Position numbers and translations under genes: made by a program. Positions 7,892 to 16,553 of a stretch of 64,000 nt of DNA are shown here, piece after piece. Numbering within the stretch: the first letter of the stretch is position 1; every line of letters begins with the position of its first letter. The notes below the pieces were generated by a model that saw nothing but the letters and a program-made list of their open reading frames with translations, was not told the DNA's origin and did not search any database. This stretch comes from Streptomyces europaeiscabiei (GTDB taxonomy: Bacteria; Actinomycetota; Actinomycetes; Streptomycetales; Streptomycetaceae), in the NCBI RefSeq assembly GCF_036346855.1, contig NZ_CP107841.1, positions 2,546,001 through 2,610,000 on the forward strand, in the 5' to 3' direction.

Positions 7892-8812
7892 ATGCGCGTA
7901 CTCGTCGCCGGGGCCACCGGAGTGGTCGGGCATCCGCTGGTGGGCGCCCTGCGGGCGCGGGGCCACCATGTGAGCGCGCTCGTACGGCAGGGCTCCCGGA
8001 GCCGGGCCCCCGAGGCGGACGAGGTGGTCGTCGCCGACGCCCTCGACCGTGACGCCGTGCTGTCGGCGGTGTCGGCCGCCCGGCCCGAGGTGGTCGTCCA
8101 CCAGTTGTCGGCCCTGCGGCTGCTGCGCGACGACCCGCGGGGAGCCTTCGCCCTCACCGCGCTGCTGCGCACCGAGGGCACCGCCCACCTGATCGAGTCG
8201 GCCCGCGCGGTCGGCGCGCGCCGACTGGTCGCCCAGTCCATCGCCTTCGCCGCCGCCCCGGCCGGCGACCCGGTCCTCGACGAGGACGCGCCCCTGTACG
8301 TGGACGCCCCCGACCCCGGCTGGGCCTCGACGGTACGGGCCGTCGCCGAGCTGGAGCGGCAGGTGACGGGCAGCGACATGGAGGGGGTGGTGCTGCGCTA
8401 CGGCACGCTGTACGGCCCCCGCACCGCGTACGCCCGTACCGGCACAACCTCCGGGTCCGTCCTGGCCGGACGGCTCCCGCTGCCCGGCGGCGGGGCCGGG
8501 ATCATGTCGTTCCTGCACGTCGAGGACGCCGTGGGGGCGGCCGTGGCGGGCGTCGAAGCCGACGCCACCGGGGTGTTCCATGTGACGGACGACGACCCGG
8601 CCCCCGCCGCACAGTGGCTGCCGCACCTCGCCCGGGTCCTCGCCGCCCCCTCCCCGCGCACGGTCCCCGCGGCCCTCGCACCCCGGCTCCTCGGCTGGTT
8701 CATGGCCCACCAGCTCACGTCCGCGCACGGCGCGGCCAACGACCGGGCCCGTACGGCACTGGGCTGGAAGCCGGCCAGACCGAGCTGGCGTGACGGGCTG
8801 GGCCGGGAATGA
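7892..8812 (+). CDS. Atypical NAD(P)-binding SDR/epimerase-family protein
   Basis: Extended short-chain dehydrogenase/epimerase fold (306 aa). The N-terminal nucleotide-binding motif is GATGVVG, followed by the family block VVLRYGTLYGPRT and the C-terminal LLGWFMAHQ. The usual catalytic YxxxK is not evident: the expected region reads PGWASTVRAVAELERQ, so the protein may bind NAD(P)H without classical SDR chemistry. It lies 3 bp after the previous stop and overlaps the next gene by ATGA. In a pathway that can replace a diazo group by hydride, an NAD(P)H-binding protein is a natural reductase candidate, but no direct evidence is visible. Confidence 0.78.
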   Translation: MRVLVAGATGVVGHPLVGALRARGHHVSALVRQGSRSRAPEADEVVVADALDRDAVLSAVSAARPEVVVHQLSALRLLRDDPRGAFALTALLRTEGTAHLIESARAVGARRLVAQSIAFAAAPAGDPVLDEDAPLYVDAPDPGWASTVRAVAELERQVTGSDMEGVVLRYGTLYGPRTAYARTGTTSGSVLAGRLPLPGGGAGIMSFLHVEDAVGAAVAGVEADATGVFHVTDDDPAPAAQWLPHLARVLAAPSPRTVPAALAPRLLGWFMAHQLTSAHGAANDRARTALGWKPARPSWRDGLGRE

Positions 8813-10905
8813 CCCGTACCGATGACGCCCTCACCGTCTGTGTGATCGGCGCCGGTCCGCGTGGCCTCTCCGTGCTGGAGCGGATCTGCGCCAACGCCGG
8901 TGGGATCGTGCGGCCGGTCGAGGTCCACCTCGTCGATCCGTACCCGCCGGGCGCGGGCGCGGTCTGGCGCACGGACCAGCCGGGCGAACTGCTGATGAAC
9001 ACGGTCGCCTCCCAGGTGACCCTGTTCACCGACGACAGCGTGGACTGCGCGGGACCGTCGGTGCCGGGACCCAGCCTGTATGAGTGGGCGTGCGCGATCC
9101 GCGACCGGGCGATCGACCAGGACCTTCCCGCGCGGGCTGTGGACGAGGCGCGGCGGCTCGGCCCCGACACCTATCCGACCCGCGCGTTCCACGGCCACTA
9201 CCTGGAATGGGTCCTGCGGCACCTGTTACGCACGGCCCCCGCCCATGTGACGGTCCACACCCACCGGACGACGGCGGTCGCGCTGGACGACGACGCGAGC
9301 AGGCAGGACGACGGTACGGGGCGGCAGGACGATCACCCCTCGGGCCGGCCGCAGACGGTGACCCTGGAGAACGGCGGCCGGCTGGCCGGTCTGGACGCGG
9401 TGGTGCTGGCTCTCGGCCACGGCGGCGTGACCGAGTCCCCGGAGGAACGCGCGCTGCGCTCCTTCGCCGACCGGCACGGCCTCACCTACGTGGCCCCCGC
9501 CAACCCGGCCGACACCGATCTGAGCGGCATCGCGCCGGGCACGCCGGTCGCTCTGCGCGGGCTGGGCCTGAACTTCTTCGACTGCCTGGCCCTTCTCACC
9601 GAGGGCCGTGGCGGCACGTTCAAGGAGAGCGAGTCCGGTCTCGTCTACCTTCCGAGCGGCAACGAGCCCGTCCTGTACGCCGGTTCGCGGCGCGGCGTCC
9701 CGTACCACGCCCGGGGCGAGAACGAGAAGGGCGCGCTCGGCCGCCACGAGCCGCGCTTCCTGACCCCGGACGTCATCGCGGGACTACGGCGCCGCGTGGC
9801 CGACGGGCACCCCCTCGGCTTCCGCCACGACCTCTGGCCGATCGTCGACCGCGAGATACGGACCGTCCACCACGAGGCGTGGATCCGCGCCGCCCGAGGA
9901 CCGGAGGCGGCCGAGGAGTTCGTACGGTCGTGCCTCGCGGATGCGGGTGGGCGGGGCGAGGCGGCCCTGCTCGACCGATACGCCGTCCCGCCCGGCGAGC
10001 GATGGGACTGGACGCGGATCGAACACCCTTACGGGGAGCGGACGTTCACGGGCCGCGCCGACTTCCGGCGCTGGCTGCTTGCGTATCTGCGCCGGGATGT
10101 CGGCGAGGCCCGCCGCGGCAATGTGAACGGACCGCTGAAGGCAGCTCTGGACGCCCTGCGGGACCTGCGCAACGAGATCCGGCTCGTCGTCGACCACGGC
10201 GGAGTCTCCGGCGACTCGTACCGTGCCGAACTCGACGGCTGGTACACCCCGTTGAACGCCTTCACCTCGATCGGCCCGCCCGCCTTCCGTATCGAGCAGT
10301 TGGTCGCGCTGATCGAGGCGGATGTGCTGCAGGTGCTCGGCCCGGGGATGCGGGTTCGGGCCCGGGCTCCCGGCGGTGGCGTCGAGGAGGGGCGCGGCGA
10401 GGGTGCCGGCGAGGGCGGCTTCCTCGTGGACGCGGAGCTGGTGGACGACCCCCCGGTCCGGGTCGAGGCCCTGATCGAGGCGCGGCTGCCCTCGGTGGAT
10501 CTGCGGCGGAGCACCGACCCACTGCTCCGGGGGCTGCTCGCGTCCGGCGGGTGCGGCCCGTACCGGCTGGGGGGCGATCCGGGGCACGAGCCGGGCGGAC
10601 TGGCGGTCACCGACAGCCCGCCCCGGCTGGTGGACGCGGCGGGCCGGCCGCACCCGCGCCGGTTCGCCTTCGGGGTGCCGGTGGAGGGCGTGCGCTGGGT
10701 GACGGCGGTCGGCATCAGGCCCGGCGTCGGCTCGGTGACGCTGGAGGACTCGGACGCGATCGCGCGCGCGGCGCTGGGGCTCGGGCCCGTGGGGCCGCAG
10801 GGGCAGCGAGCGGAGGGGCCGGGGGCCGCAGCGCCGAGGGCGGCAGCGCCGGAGGCCGCCGTCGCTTCGGTGGCACGTCGGACATCAGGCACAGGGAGTC
10901 GATGA
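8809..10905 (+). CDS. FAD/NAD(P)-binding N-monooxygenase, CreE/FzmM-like (nitrosuccinate synthase)
   Basis: Large flavoprotein (698 aa) starting VCVIGAGPRGLSVLERI (GxGPxG dinucleotide fold, residues 9-25) and belonging to the FAD-NAD(P)-binding family that includes CreE and FzmM. Those enzymes oxidise the amino group of L-aspartate to nitrosuccinate. Further family blocks are ALRGLGLNFFDCLALLTEGRGG and FTSIGPPAFRIEQLVALIEAD. An Asp/Gln-rich insert is near residues 163-182, and the C-terminus carries a 50-residue Ala/Gly-rich tail. The next gene is its CreD-like partner, overlapping by ATGA, so the two almost certainly form the aspartate-to-nitrous-acid module. Confidence 0.86.
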   Translation: MTRTDDALTVCVIGAGPRGLSVLERICANAGGIVRPVEVHLVDPYPPGAGAVWRTDQPGELLMNTVASQVTLFTDDSVDCAGPSVPGPSLYEWACAIRDRAIDQDLPARAVDEARRLGPDTYPTRAFHGHYLEWVLRHLLRTAPAHVTVHTHRTTAVALDDDASRQDDGTGRQDDHPSGRPQTVTLENGGRLAGLDAVVLALGHGGVTESPEERALRSFADRHGLTYVAPANPADTDLSGIAPGTPVALRGLGLNFFDCLALLTEGRGGTFKESESGLVYLPSGNEPVLYAGSRRGVPYHARGENEKGALGRHEPRFLTPDVIAGLRRRVADGHPLGFRHDLWPIVDREIRTVHHEAWIRAARGPEAAEEFVRSCLADAGGRGEAALLDRYAVPPGERWDWTRIEHPYGERTFTGRADFRRWLLAYLRRDVGEARRGNVNGPLKAALDALRDLRNEIRLVVDHGGVSGDSYRAELDGWYTPLNAFTSIGPPAFRIEQLVALIEADVLQVLGPGMRVRARAPGGGVEEGRGEGAGEGGFLVDAELVDDPPVRVEALIEARLPSVDLRRSTDPLLRGLLASGGCGPYRLGGDPGHEPGGLAVTDSPPRLVDAAGRPHPRRFAFGVPVEGVRWVTAVGIRPGVGSVTLEDSDAIARAALGLGPVGPQGQRAEGPGAAAPRAAAPEAAVASVARRTSGTGSR

Positions 10906-12449
10906 GCGTGAACACGATGTCCGTGGGAACCGACGCGGGCCTGCTCGCCCCCACCTGGGCGGGCACGCCGGTCGCGGCCGAGGTGACCGACGAGGCGTGG
11001 CTGCAGGCCATGCTGGACACCGAAGTGGCGCTGGCCCGCGCCCAGCACGCGGTCGGGCTGACCCCGGCCGCCGCGGTGGAGGCGATCGCCTCGGCGGCCC
11101 GTGTGGAACGGCTCGACCTGGTCGCCCTGGCCCATGCGGCACGGGCCGCCGCCAACCCGGTGGTCGCGCTGGTGACCGCCTTCACCGAGGTCGTCGCCGC
11201 GGAGGATCCGGCCGCCGCGGAGTATGTACACAGGGGGTCCACCAGCCAGGACATTCTGGACTCGGCGGCGATGTTGATCAGCCGTCGGGTGCTCGATCTG
11301 ATCGCGGCGGATCTGGTCCACGTGACGGCCGCCCTCGCCTCGCTGGCCGACACACACCGTCGCACGGTTCTCGCCGGCCGCACTCTGGCCCAGCACGCGG
11401 TGCCGACGACCTTCGGGCTGAAGGCGGCGGGATGGCTGGAGTTGGCCGTCGACGCGTCGGTGCGGGTGCGGGCGCTGGCTTCGAGACTTCCGGCCCAGTT
11501 GGGGGGCGCGGGTGGGACGTTGGCCGCGTATCGGGAGTACGCGGTGGTGGACCGCGGGAGTGGGGAAGGAAAGAGCGATGGCACCCCCGGCGAGGGCGGG
11601 CTGGAGCTGCTCAAGCCCTTCTCCGAGGCGCTGGGCCTCGCCGAGCCCACCCTCCCCTGGCACACGGTCCGTACCCCCGTCGCCGAACTCGGGGCCGTGC
11701 TCCAGCTCGTCACCGGGGCGCTCGGGAAGTTCGCGCTCGATGTGCAGACGTTGTCCCGCACGGAGATCGGTGAACTGTCCGAGCCGGCGGGGGCCGGGCG
11801 CGGTGCCTCCTCCGCCATGCCGCAGAAGCGGAACCCCGCGCTGGCCACGCTGATCGTGTCGGCCGCCCGGCAGGTCCCCGCGCACGCCCTCGTGCTGGCG
11901 CAGTGTCTGCTCGCCGAGGACGAACGGCCCGCCGGGGCGTGGCACGCAGAGTGGCAGCCGCTGCGGGAGGCGTTGCGGCTGACGGGCGGGGCCGCGCACA
12001 CCGCCGTCGAGCTCGCGGATGGGCTGATCGTCCACCGGGACCGTATGCGGGCCAACCTCGACCTGACCGGCGGCGCCATCGTCACCGAACGCCTGGCCGT
12101 GGCCCTTGCCCCGGTGTTCGGCAAGGTCCGCGCGAAGAAGTTCCTGACCGGCGCCTCGGCCGAGGCCGCTGACACCGGCCGCCCCCTGCGGGAGGTGCTG
12201 GCCGCCGACCCGGAACTGTGCGCCCGGTTCGCCCCCGACCAACTGTCGGAACTGCTCGACCCGGCGCGCTACACGGGCGTGCCCGAGGCCCTGATCGACC
12301 GGGCACTGAACAGATACGAAGCCGTGCGCGGACACGAAGGCGTGCGCGGACACGAAGGCGTCCGCGCACAAGGCGTCCGCGCATACGAAGGCAGAGGTCC
12401 GGACGAGGCCGCCTGGCCCGGTCGTGAGAACAACGGAGGCACGCTGTGA
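10902..12449 (+). CDS. Nitrosuccinate lyase, CreD-like (fumarase/aspartase superfamily)
   Basis: Member of the aspartase/fumarase lyase superfamily (515 aa), annotated in many genomes as adenylosuccinate lyase or carboxymuconate cycloisomerase. Signature regions are HRGSTSQDILDSA (about 110-122), LAQHAVPTTFGLKAAGW (about 165-181) and the mobile loop SSAMPQKRNPA (about 302-312). In the CreD and FzmL enzymes this fold releases nitrous acid from nitrosuccinate, leaving fumarate. The adjoining CreE-like gene supports that assignment over purine metabolism. The last 60 residues form a non-homologous Glu/Arg/Gly-rich tail with short tandem repeats. Confidence 0.87.
   Translation: MSVNTMSVGTDAGLLAPTWAGTPVAAEVTDEAWLQAMLDTEVALARAQHAVGLTPAAAVEAIASAARVERLDLVALAHAARAAANPVVALVTAFTEVVAAEDPAAAEYVHRGSTSQDILDSAAMLISRRVLDLIAADLVHVTAALASLADTHRRTVLAGRTLAQHAVPTTFGLKAAGWLELAVDASVRVRALASRLPAQLGGAGGTLAAYREYAVVDRGSGEGKSDGTPGEGGLELLKPFSEALGLAEPTLPWHTVRTPVAELGAVLQLVTGALGKFALDVQTLSRTEIGELSEPAGAGRGASSAMPQKRNPALATLIVSAARQVPAHALVLAQCLLAEDERPAGAWHAEWQPLREALRLTGGAAHTAVELADGLIVHRDRMRANLDLTGGAIVTERLAVALAPVFGKVRAKKFLTGASAEAADTGRPLREVLAADPELCARFAPDQLSELLDPARYTGVPEALIDRALNRYEAVRGHEGVRGHEGVRAQGVRAYEGRGPDEAAWPGRENNGGTL
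12324..12392 (+). repeat. 18-bp tandem coding repeats at the lyase C-terminus
   Basis: Units at 12324-12341 and 12342-12359 are identical and encode VRGHEG. They are followed by a 15-bp variant (12360-12374, VRAQG) and an 18-bp variant (12375-12392, VRAYEG). The tract lies beyond the lyase fold and probably forms a flexible tail. Confidence 0.88.
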
Positions 12450-14047
12450 GCACCGTGAGCCGGACGACCGGGAAACCGGCCGCCGCACCCGCCCGCTCCT
12501 GGCCCGTCCTCCTGGTCGTGGTCTGCGCGCAGATGCTGATCTGGCTGGACACCTCGATCCTCAATGTCGCCGTCACCACCCTCGCCGACCCGGTGAAGGG
12601 CCTGGGCGCGACCCCCGGCGAGCTGGAGTGGGTGGCGAGCGCCTACACCCTGGTCGTCGCCGGCACCCTCTTCGCGGGCGGCGCCCTGGCCGACCGTTTC
12701 GGTCCCCGGAACACGCTCGTCGCCGGGCTCGCGCTGATCGGGGTGGCCTCCGGCGCGGGCGCGTTCGTGGACAGCCCCGCGTGGCTGATCGTGGCCCGGG
12801 CCTTCATGGGTGCGGGCAGCGGCCTGCTCATGCCGGCGACGCTGACGGTGATCGTGCAGAGCACCCCGGAGGACGAACGCACCCGGGCGATCGCGATCTG
12901 GAGCTCGTCGAGCGGTCTCGGCGTCGCCGTCGGGCCCGTCGTGGGCGGGGCACTGCTCAGCCACTTCTGGTGGGGCTCGGTCTTCCTCGTCAACGTACCG
13001 ATCGTCGCCCTGTGTCTGGTGGCGGTCATGGCCGTCGTCCCCGACCTGGGCGGCTCCCGCCGCCGGGTGCTCGACCTGCCGGGGCTGGGGCTTTCGGTGC
13101 TCGGCCTGGGCGGCGTGGTCTACGGCATCATCGAACTCGGCGGCGGCAGCACCTGGTACGGCCCGCACGTCCTCCTGCCGCTACTGCTGGGCGGTGTCGT
13201 GCTGGCCGTCTTCGTCTCCTCTCAGCGCAGGTCAGCGACGCCCAGCCTGGACCTGCGGCTCTTCGGGCAACCCGGATTCACGGCCGGCAGCGTGGTCCTG
13301 CTGATCGCTTTCATGGCGCTGGCCGGTCACCTGTTCTACGCGGCCTTCTATCTCCAGGGCCCCCGGGGCCTCTCCCCCGCCGACGCCGGAACCGTGATGA
13401 TCGCCGCCGCCGTCGGCATCGTCCTGGGCAGCCAGGCCTCCCCCGCACTGAGCCGTCTGCTGTCGGCCCGCTGGACGGTCGCGTCCGGCGTCGCGGCCAC
13501 CGCCGCCACGTACGTCGCCTACGCCTGGCTCGACGGGCGCACCCCCCTCTGGGTCGTCGCCGTACTGCTGTGGATCCAGGGCTTCGGCATGGGCCTGGTC
13601 GGCACCCCGGTCACGGCCGTGATGATGCGCGGGGTGCCGCCACAGCTCGCGGGCGCCGGCTCCGCCGTCAACAGCGTCACCCGGCAGGTCGGCGGCACCC
13701 TCGGGGTGGCGATGGCCGGCTCGATCCTCTCCGGCGTCTACCGGGACCGGATGGCCGACGCCGAACTGCCCGGCACCACGCAGGGCCTGTCACCGGCCGC
13801 CGAGGAACAGGCCCGCACCTCCGCCGAGGCCGCCCGCTCGCTCGCCGACTCACTGCACCTGCCGGAGCTGGCGGCCACGGCCGACCGTGCCTTCCTCGAC
13901 GCCATGTACGCCGCCACGCTCTCCGTCGCCGCCCTCGCCCTCATCGGGTGCGCGGTGGCCGTCGTGGGCCTGCGCACCCGTGCGGCACCCGAGGGCCGCG
14001 AGCACACCACAGCGTCGGACACGGCACGGGAAGGACAGACACGATGA
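12446..14047 (+). CDS. MFS exporter, DHA2 (14-TM) family
   Basis: Drug/metabolite proton antiporter of 533 aa with about 14 hydrophobic segments. Motif A-like GALADRFGPRN follows TM2, and PATLTVIVQ with GPVVGGALLSHFWW (motif C region) follows TM5. The GTG start follows GGAGG (12435-12439) and overlaps the lyase stop. Being embedded in the biosynthetic operon, it is the likely export and self-resistance route for the product, which matters if a reactive diazo compound is formed. An extended soluble segment rich in Glu/Ala lies between the last two membrane helices. Confidence 0.88.
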   Translation: MSTVSRTTGKPAAAPARSWPVLLVVVCAQMLIWLDTSILNVAVTTLADPVKGLGATPGELEWVASAYTLVVAGTLFAGGALADRFGPRNTLVAGLALIGVASGAGAFVDSPAWLIVARAFMGAGSGLLMPATLTVIVQSTPEDERTRAIAIWSSSSGLGVAVGPVVGGALLSHFWWGSVFLVNVPIVALCLVAVMAVVPDLGGSRRRVLDLPGLGLSVLGLGGVVYGIIELGGGSTWYGPHVLLPLLLGGVVLAVFVSSQRRSATPSLDLRLFGQPGFTAGSVVLLIAFMALAGHLFYAAFYLQGPRGLSPADAGTVMIAAAVGIVLGSQASPALSRLLSARWTVASGVAATAATYVAYAWLDGRTPLWVVAVLLWIQGFGMGLVGTPVTAVMMRGVPPQLAGAGSAVNSVTRQVGGTLGVAMAGSILSGVYRDRMADAELPGTTQGLSPAAEEQARTSAEAARSLADSLHLPELAATADRAFLDAMYAATLSVAALALIGCAVAVVGLRTRAAPEGREHTTASDTAREGQTR

Positions 14048-14763
14048 CACGGACACCGACAGCCCGTTCGGTCCTCGTCACCGGCGGGAACAGGGGCATA
14101 GGGCTCGCCGTCGCCCGCCGTTTCGCGACGGTCGGCGACCGGGTCACGGTGACCTACCGAGGCGACGAGCCCCCCGCCTCCGAGGGATTCCTCGCCGTGC
14201 GGTGCGATGTGACGGACAGCGGGCAGGTCGACCGGGCCTTCAAGGAGGCCGAGGCGGCCCACGGGCCGGTCACCGTCCTGATCGCCAACGCGGGCGTCAC
14301 CCAGGACCGGCTCCTGGTGCGGATGACCGAGGCCGACTTCACCTCCGTCCTCGACACCAACCTCACCGGAGCCTTCCGCGTCGCCCAGCGCGCGATACGG
14401 GGCATGCTCCGCACGGGCCACGGCCGTATCGTCCTGGTCTCCTCCACGGCCGCCCTGCGCGGCGCCCCCGGCCAGACCAACTACGCGGCGGCGAAGGCCG
14501 GCCTCGTCGGCTTCGCCCGCTCCCTCACCCAGGAACTCGGCCCCCGCGACATCACCTGCAACGTCGTCGCCCCCGGCCTCACCGAGACCGACATGAGCCG
14601 CGCCCTCACCCCGGACCAGCGCCGCGAACTGCTGCGAACCACCCCCGCCGGACGCCCGGCCACCCCCGAGGAGGTCGCCGAGGCGGTGGCCTTCCTGGCC
14701 GACGCCGGATACGTACGCGGCGCCGTGATCCCGGTCGACGGGGGCGCCGGGCTGGGGCACTGA
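14044..14763 (+). CDS. 3-oxoacyl-ACP reductase (FabG-like SDR)
   Basis: Classical 239-aa short-chain dehydrogenase. The cofactor motif is TGGNRGIG, NAG is in IANAGVTQD, and the catalytic Ser-Tyr-Lys lies in VSSTAALRG and NYAAAKAG. It ends with PGLTETDM and the C-terminal VDGGAG typical of FabG. It overlaps the exporter by ATGA and closes the cluster operon; a strong hairpin follows. It is the only ketoreductase of the cluster in the window and would reduce the beta-keto group after condensation. No dehydratase is visible, so one would have to be upstream or shared with fatty acid synthesis. Confidence 0.88.
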   Translation: MTRTPTARSVLVTGGNRGIGLAVARRFATVGDRVTVTYRGDEPPASEGFLAVRCDVTDSGQVDRAFKEAEAAHGPVTVLIANAGVTQDRLLVRMTEADFTSVLDTNLTGAFRVAQRAIRGMLRTGHGRIVLVSSTAALRGAPGQTNYAAAKAGLVGFARSLTQELGPRDITCNVVAPGLTETDMSRALTPDQRRELLRTTPAGRPATPEEVAEAVAFLADAGYVRGAVIPVDGGAGLGH

Positions 14764-14767
14764 GGCC

Positions 14768-14810
14768 GGGTGGGGAAGTGGACGTCGCGCGGCCGCCCGC
14801 TTCCCCACCC
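14768..14810. terminator. Hairpin terminator between fabG-like gene and pgi
   Basis: An 11-bp perfect inverted repeat, GGGTGGGGAAG (14768-14778) and CTTCCCCACCC (14800-14810), lies between two convergent genes and can terminate both. Confidence 0.8.
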
Positions 14811-14827
14811 CCGCTCACCGCGTACGG

Positions 14828-16483
14828 CTACCGCCGTCCGCGCAGCGCCCGGTACTTGGCGACCAGCGCCTTCGTGGACTCGTCGAGGCCCGGCACCTCG
14901 GCGCCCTCCGTCAACGCCGGTTCCACCCGCTTCGCGAGGACCTTGCCCAGCTCGACGCCCCACTGGTCGAAGGAGTCGATGTTCCAGACGGCACCCTGCA
15001 CGAACACCTTGTGCTCGTACAGCGCGATCAGCTGGCCGAGGACCGACGGGGTCAGTTCCTTCGCCAGGATCGTGGTCGTCGGGTGGTTCCCCTTGAACGT
15101 CTTGTGCGGAACCAGCTCGTCCGGCACCCCTTCCGCCCGCACCTCGTCCGGCGTCTTGCCGAAGGCCAGCGCCTGGGTCTGGGCGAAGAAGTTGGCCATG
15201 AGGAGGTCGTGCTGGGCCTTGAGCGCGTCGCCGAGCTCGGCGACCGGCTCGGCGAAACCGATGAAGTCCGCCGGGATCAGCTTGGTGCCCTGGTGGATCA
15301 ACTGGTAGTACGCGTGCTGCCCGTTCGTCCCCGGCGTGCCCCACACCACCGGCCCGGTCTGCCACTCCACCGGCACCCCGTCCCGGCCCACGTACTTGCC
15401 GTTGGACTCCATGTCCAACTGCTGCAGGTAGGCCGTGAACTTGGACAGGTAGTGGCTGTACGGCAGCACCGCGTGCGACTGGGCGTCGTGGAAGTTGCCG
15501 TACCAGATGCCCAACAGGCCCAGCAGCAGCGGCACATTGGACTCGGCGGGCGCCGTCCGGAAGTGCTCGTCGACCAGGTGGAACCCGTCGAGCATCTCCC
15601 GGAAGCGGTCCGGACCGATCGCGATCATCAGGGACAGCCCGATCGCCGAGTCGTACGAGTACCGCCCGCCGACCCAGTCCCAGAACTCGAACATGTTGGC
15701 CGTGTCGATGCCGAAGTCCGACACCTTCCCGGCGTTCGTCGACAGCGCCACGAAGTGCTTGGCGACGGCCTCGGGGCCGGCCTTCAGTTCGGTGAGCAGC
15801 CAATCGCGCGCGGAGGTCGCGTTGGTGATCGTCTCGATCGTGGTGAACGTCTTCGAGGCGATGATGAAGAGCGTCTCCGCCGCGTCCAGGTCCCGTACCG
15901 CCTCGTGCAGGTCGGCACCGTCCACGTTCGACACGAAGCGGACGGTCAGATCGCGGTCGGTGAAGGAGCGCAGCACCTCGTACGCCATCGCCGGGCCCAG
16001 GTCGGAGCCACCGATGCCGATGTTGACGACGTTCTTGATGCGCCGGCCGGTGTGACCGGTCCACGCGCCGGAGCGGATGCGCTCGGCGAAGCCGCCCATC
16101 CGGTCGAGAACGGCGTGCACACCCGGCACCACGTTCTCGCCGTCGACCTCGATCACCGCGTCGCGCGGGGCGCGCAGCGCGGTGTGCAGGACGGCCCGGT
16201 CCTCGGTGGTGTTGATCTTCTCGCCGCGGAACATGGCGTCCCGCAGTCCGAACACGTCGGTCGCGGCGGCCAGCTCGCGCAACAGCCGCAGCGTCTCGTC
16301 GGTGACCAGATGCTTGGAGTAGTCGACGTGCAGATCGCCGACCTCCAGCGTGTACCCGGCGCCACGCCCCGGGTCGGCCGCGAACAGTTCGCGCAGCTGC
16401 ACCTCACCCTGCTGCTCCCGGTGCTCGGCCAGCGCGGTCCACTCGGGCGTCTGGTCGAGCCTGGTACGGCTTTCTGCGTTCAT
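14828..16483 (-). CDS. pgi: Glucose-6-phosphate isomerase
   Basis: Cytosolic interconversion of glucose-6-phosphate and fructose-6-phosphate. The 551-aa protein has the usual length. It contains [16 protein letters not shown], the SIS-domain segment [10 protein letters not shown], the signature block near [17 protein letters not shown] and the C-terminal [19 protein letters not shown]. It stands as a single gene, convergent with the cluster and separated from the next gene by about 70 bp. ATG 16483 follows GAAGG in the right place. Nothing unusual is seen. Confidence 0.97.
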   Translation of the reverse strand: MNAESRTRLDQTPEWTALAEHREQQGEVQLRELFAADPGRGAGYTLEVGDLHVDYSKHLVTDETLRLLRELAAATDVFGLRDAMFRGEKINTTEDRAVLHTALRAPRDAVIEVDGENVVPGVHAVLDRMGGFAERIRSGAWTGHTGRRIKNVVNIGIGGSDLGPAMAYEVLRSFTDRDLTVRFVSNVDGADLHEAVRDLDAAETLFIIASKTFTTIETITNATSARDWLLTELKAGPEAVAKHFVALSTNAGKVSDFGIDTANMFEFWDWVGGRYSYDSAIGLSLMIAIGPDRFREMLDGFHLVDEHFRTAPAESNVPLLLGLLGIWYGNFHDAQSHAVLPYSHYLSKFTAYLQQLDMESNGKYVGRDGVPVEWQTGPVVWGTPGTNGQHAYYQLIHQGTKLIPADFIGFAEPVAELGDALKAQHDLLMANFFAQTQALAFGKTPDEVRAEGVPDELVPHKTFKGNHPTTTILAKELTPSVLGQLIALYEHKVFVQGAVWNIDSFDQWGVELGKVLAKRVEPALTEGAEVPGLDESTKALVAKYRALRGRR

Positions 16484-16553
16484 CTCGGACTTCAGCCTTC
16501 TTTCCTACCTGGTCCTGCGTACCTTGCCCCGCTGCCGGTCCCAACCTAATTGA

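Noticed and set aside
10029..12488. 819-codon minus-strand open frame opposite the CreE/CreD-like genes
   Set aside because: Antisense shadow of two well-supported enzymes.
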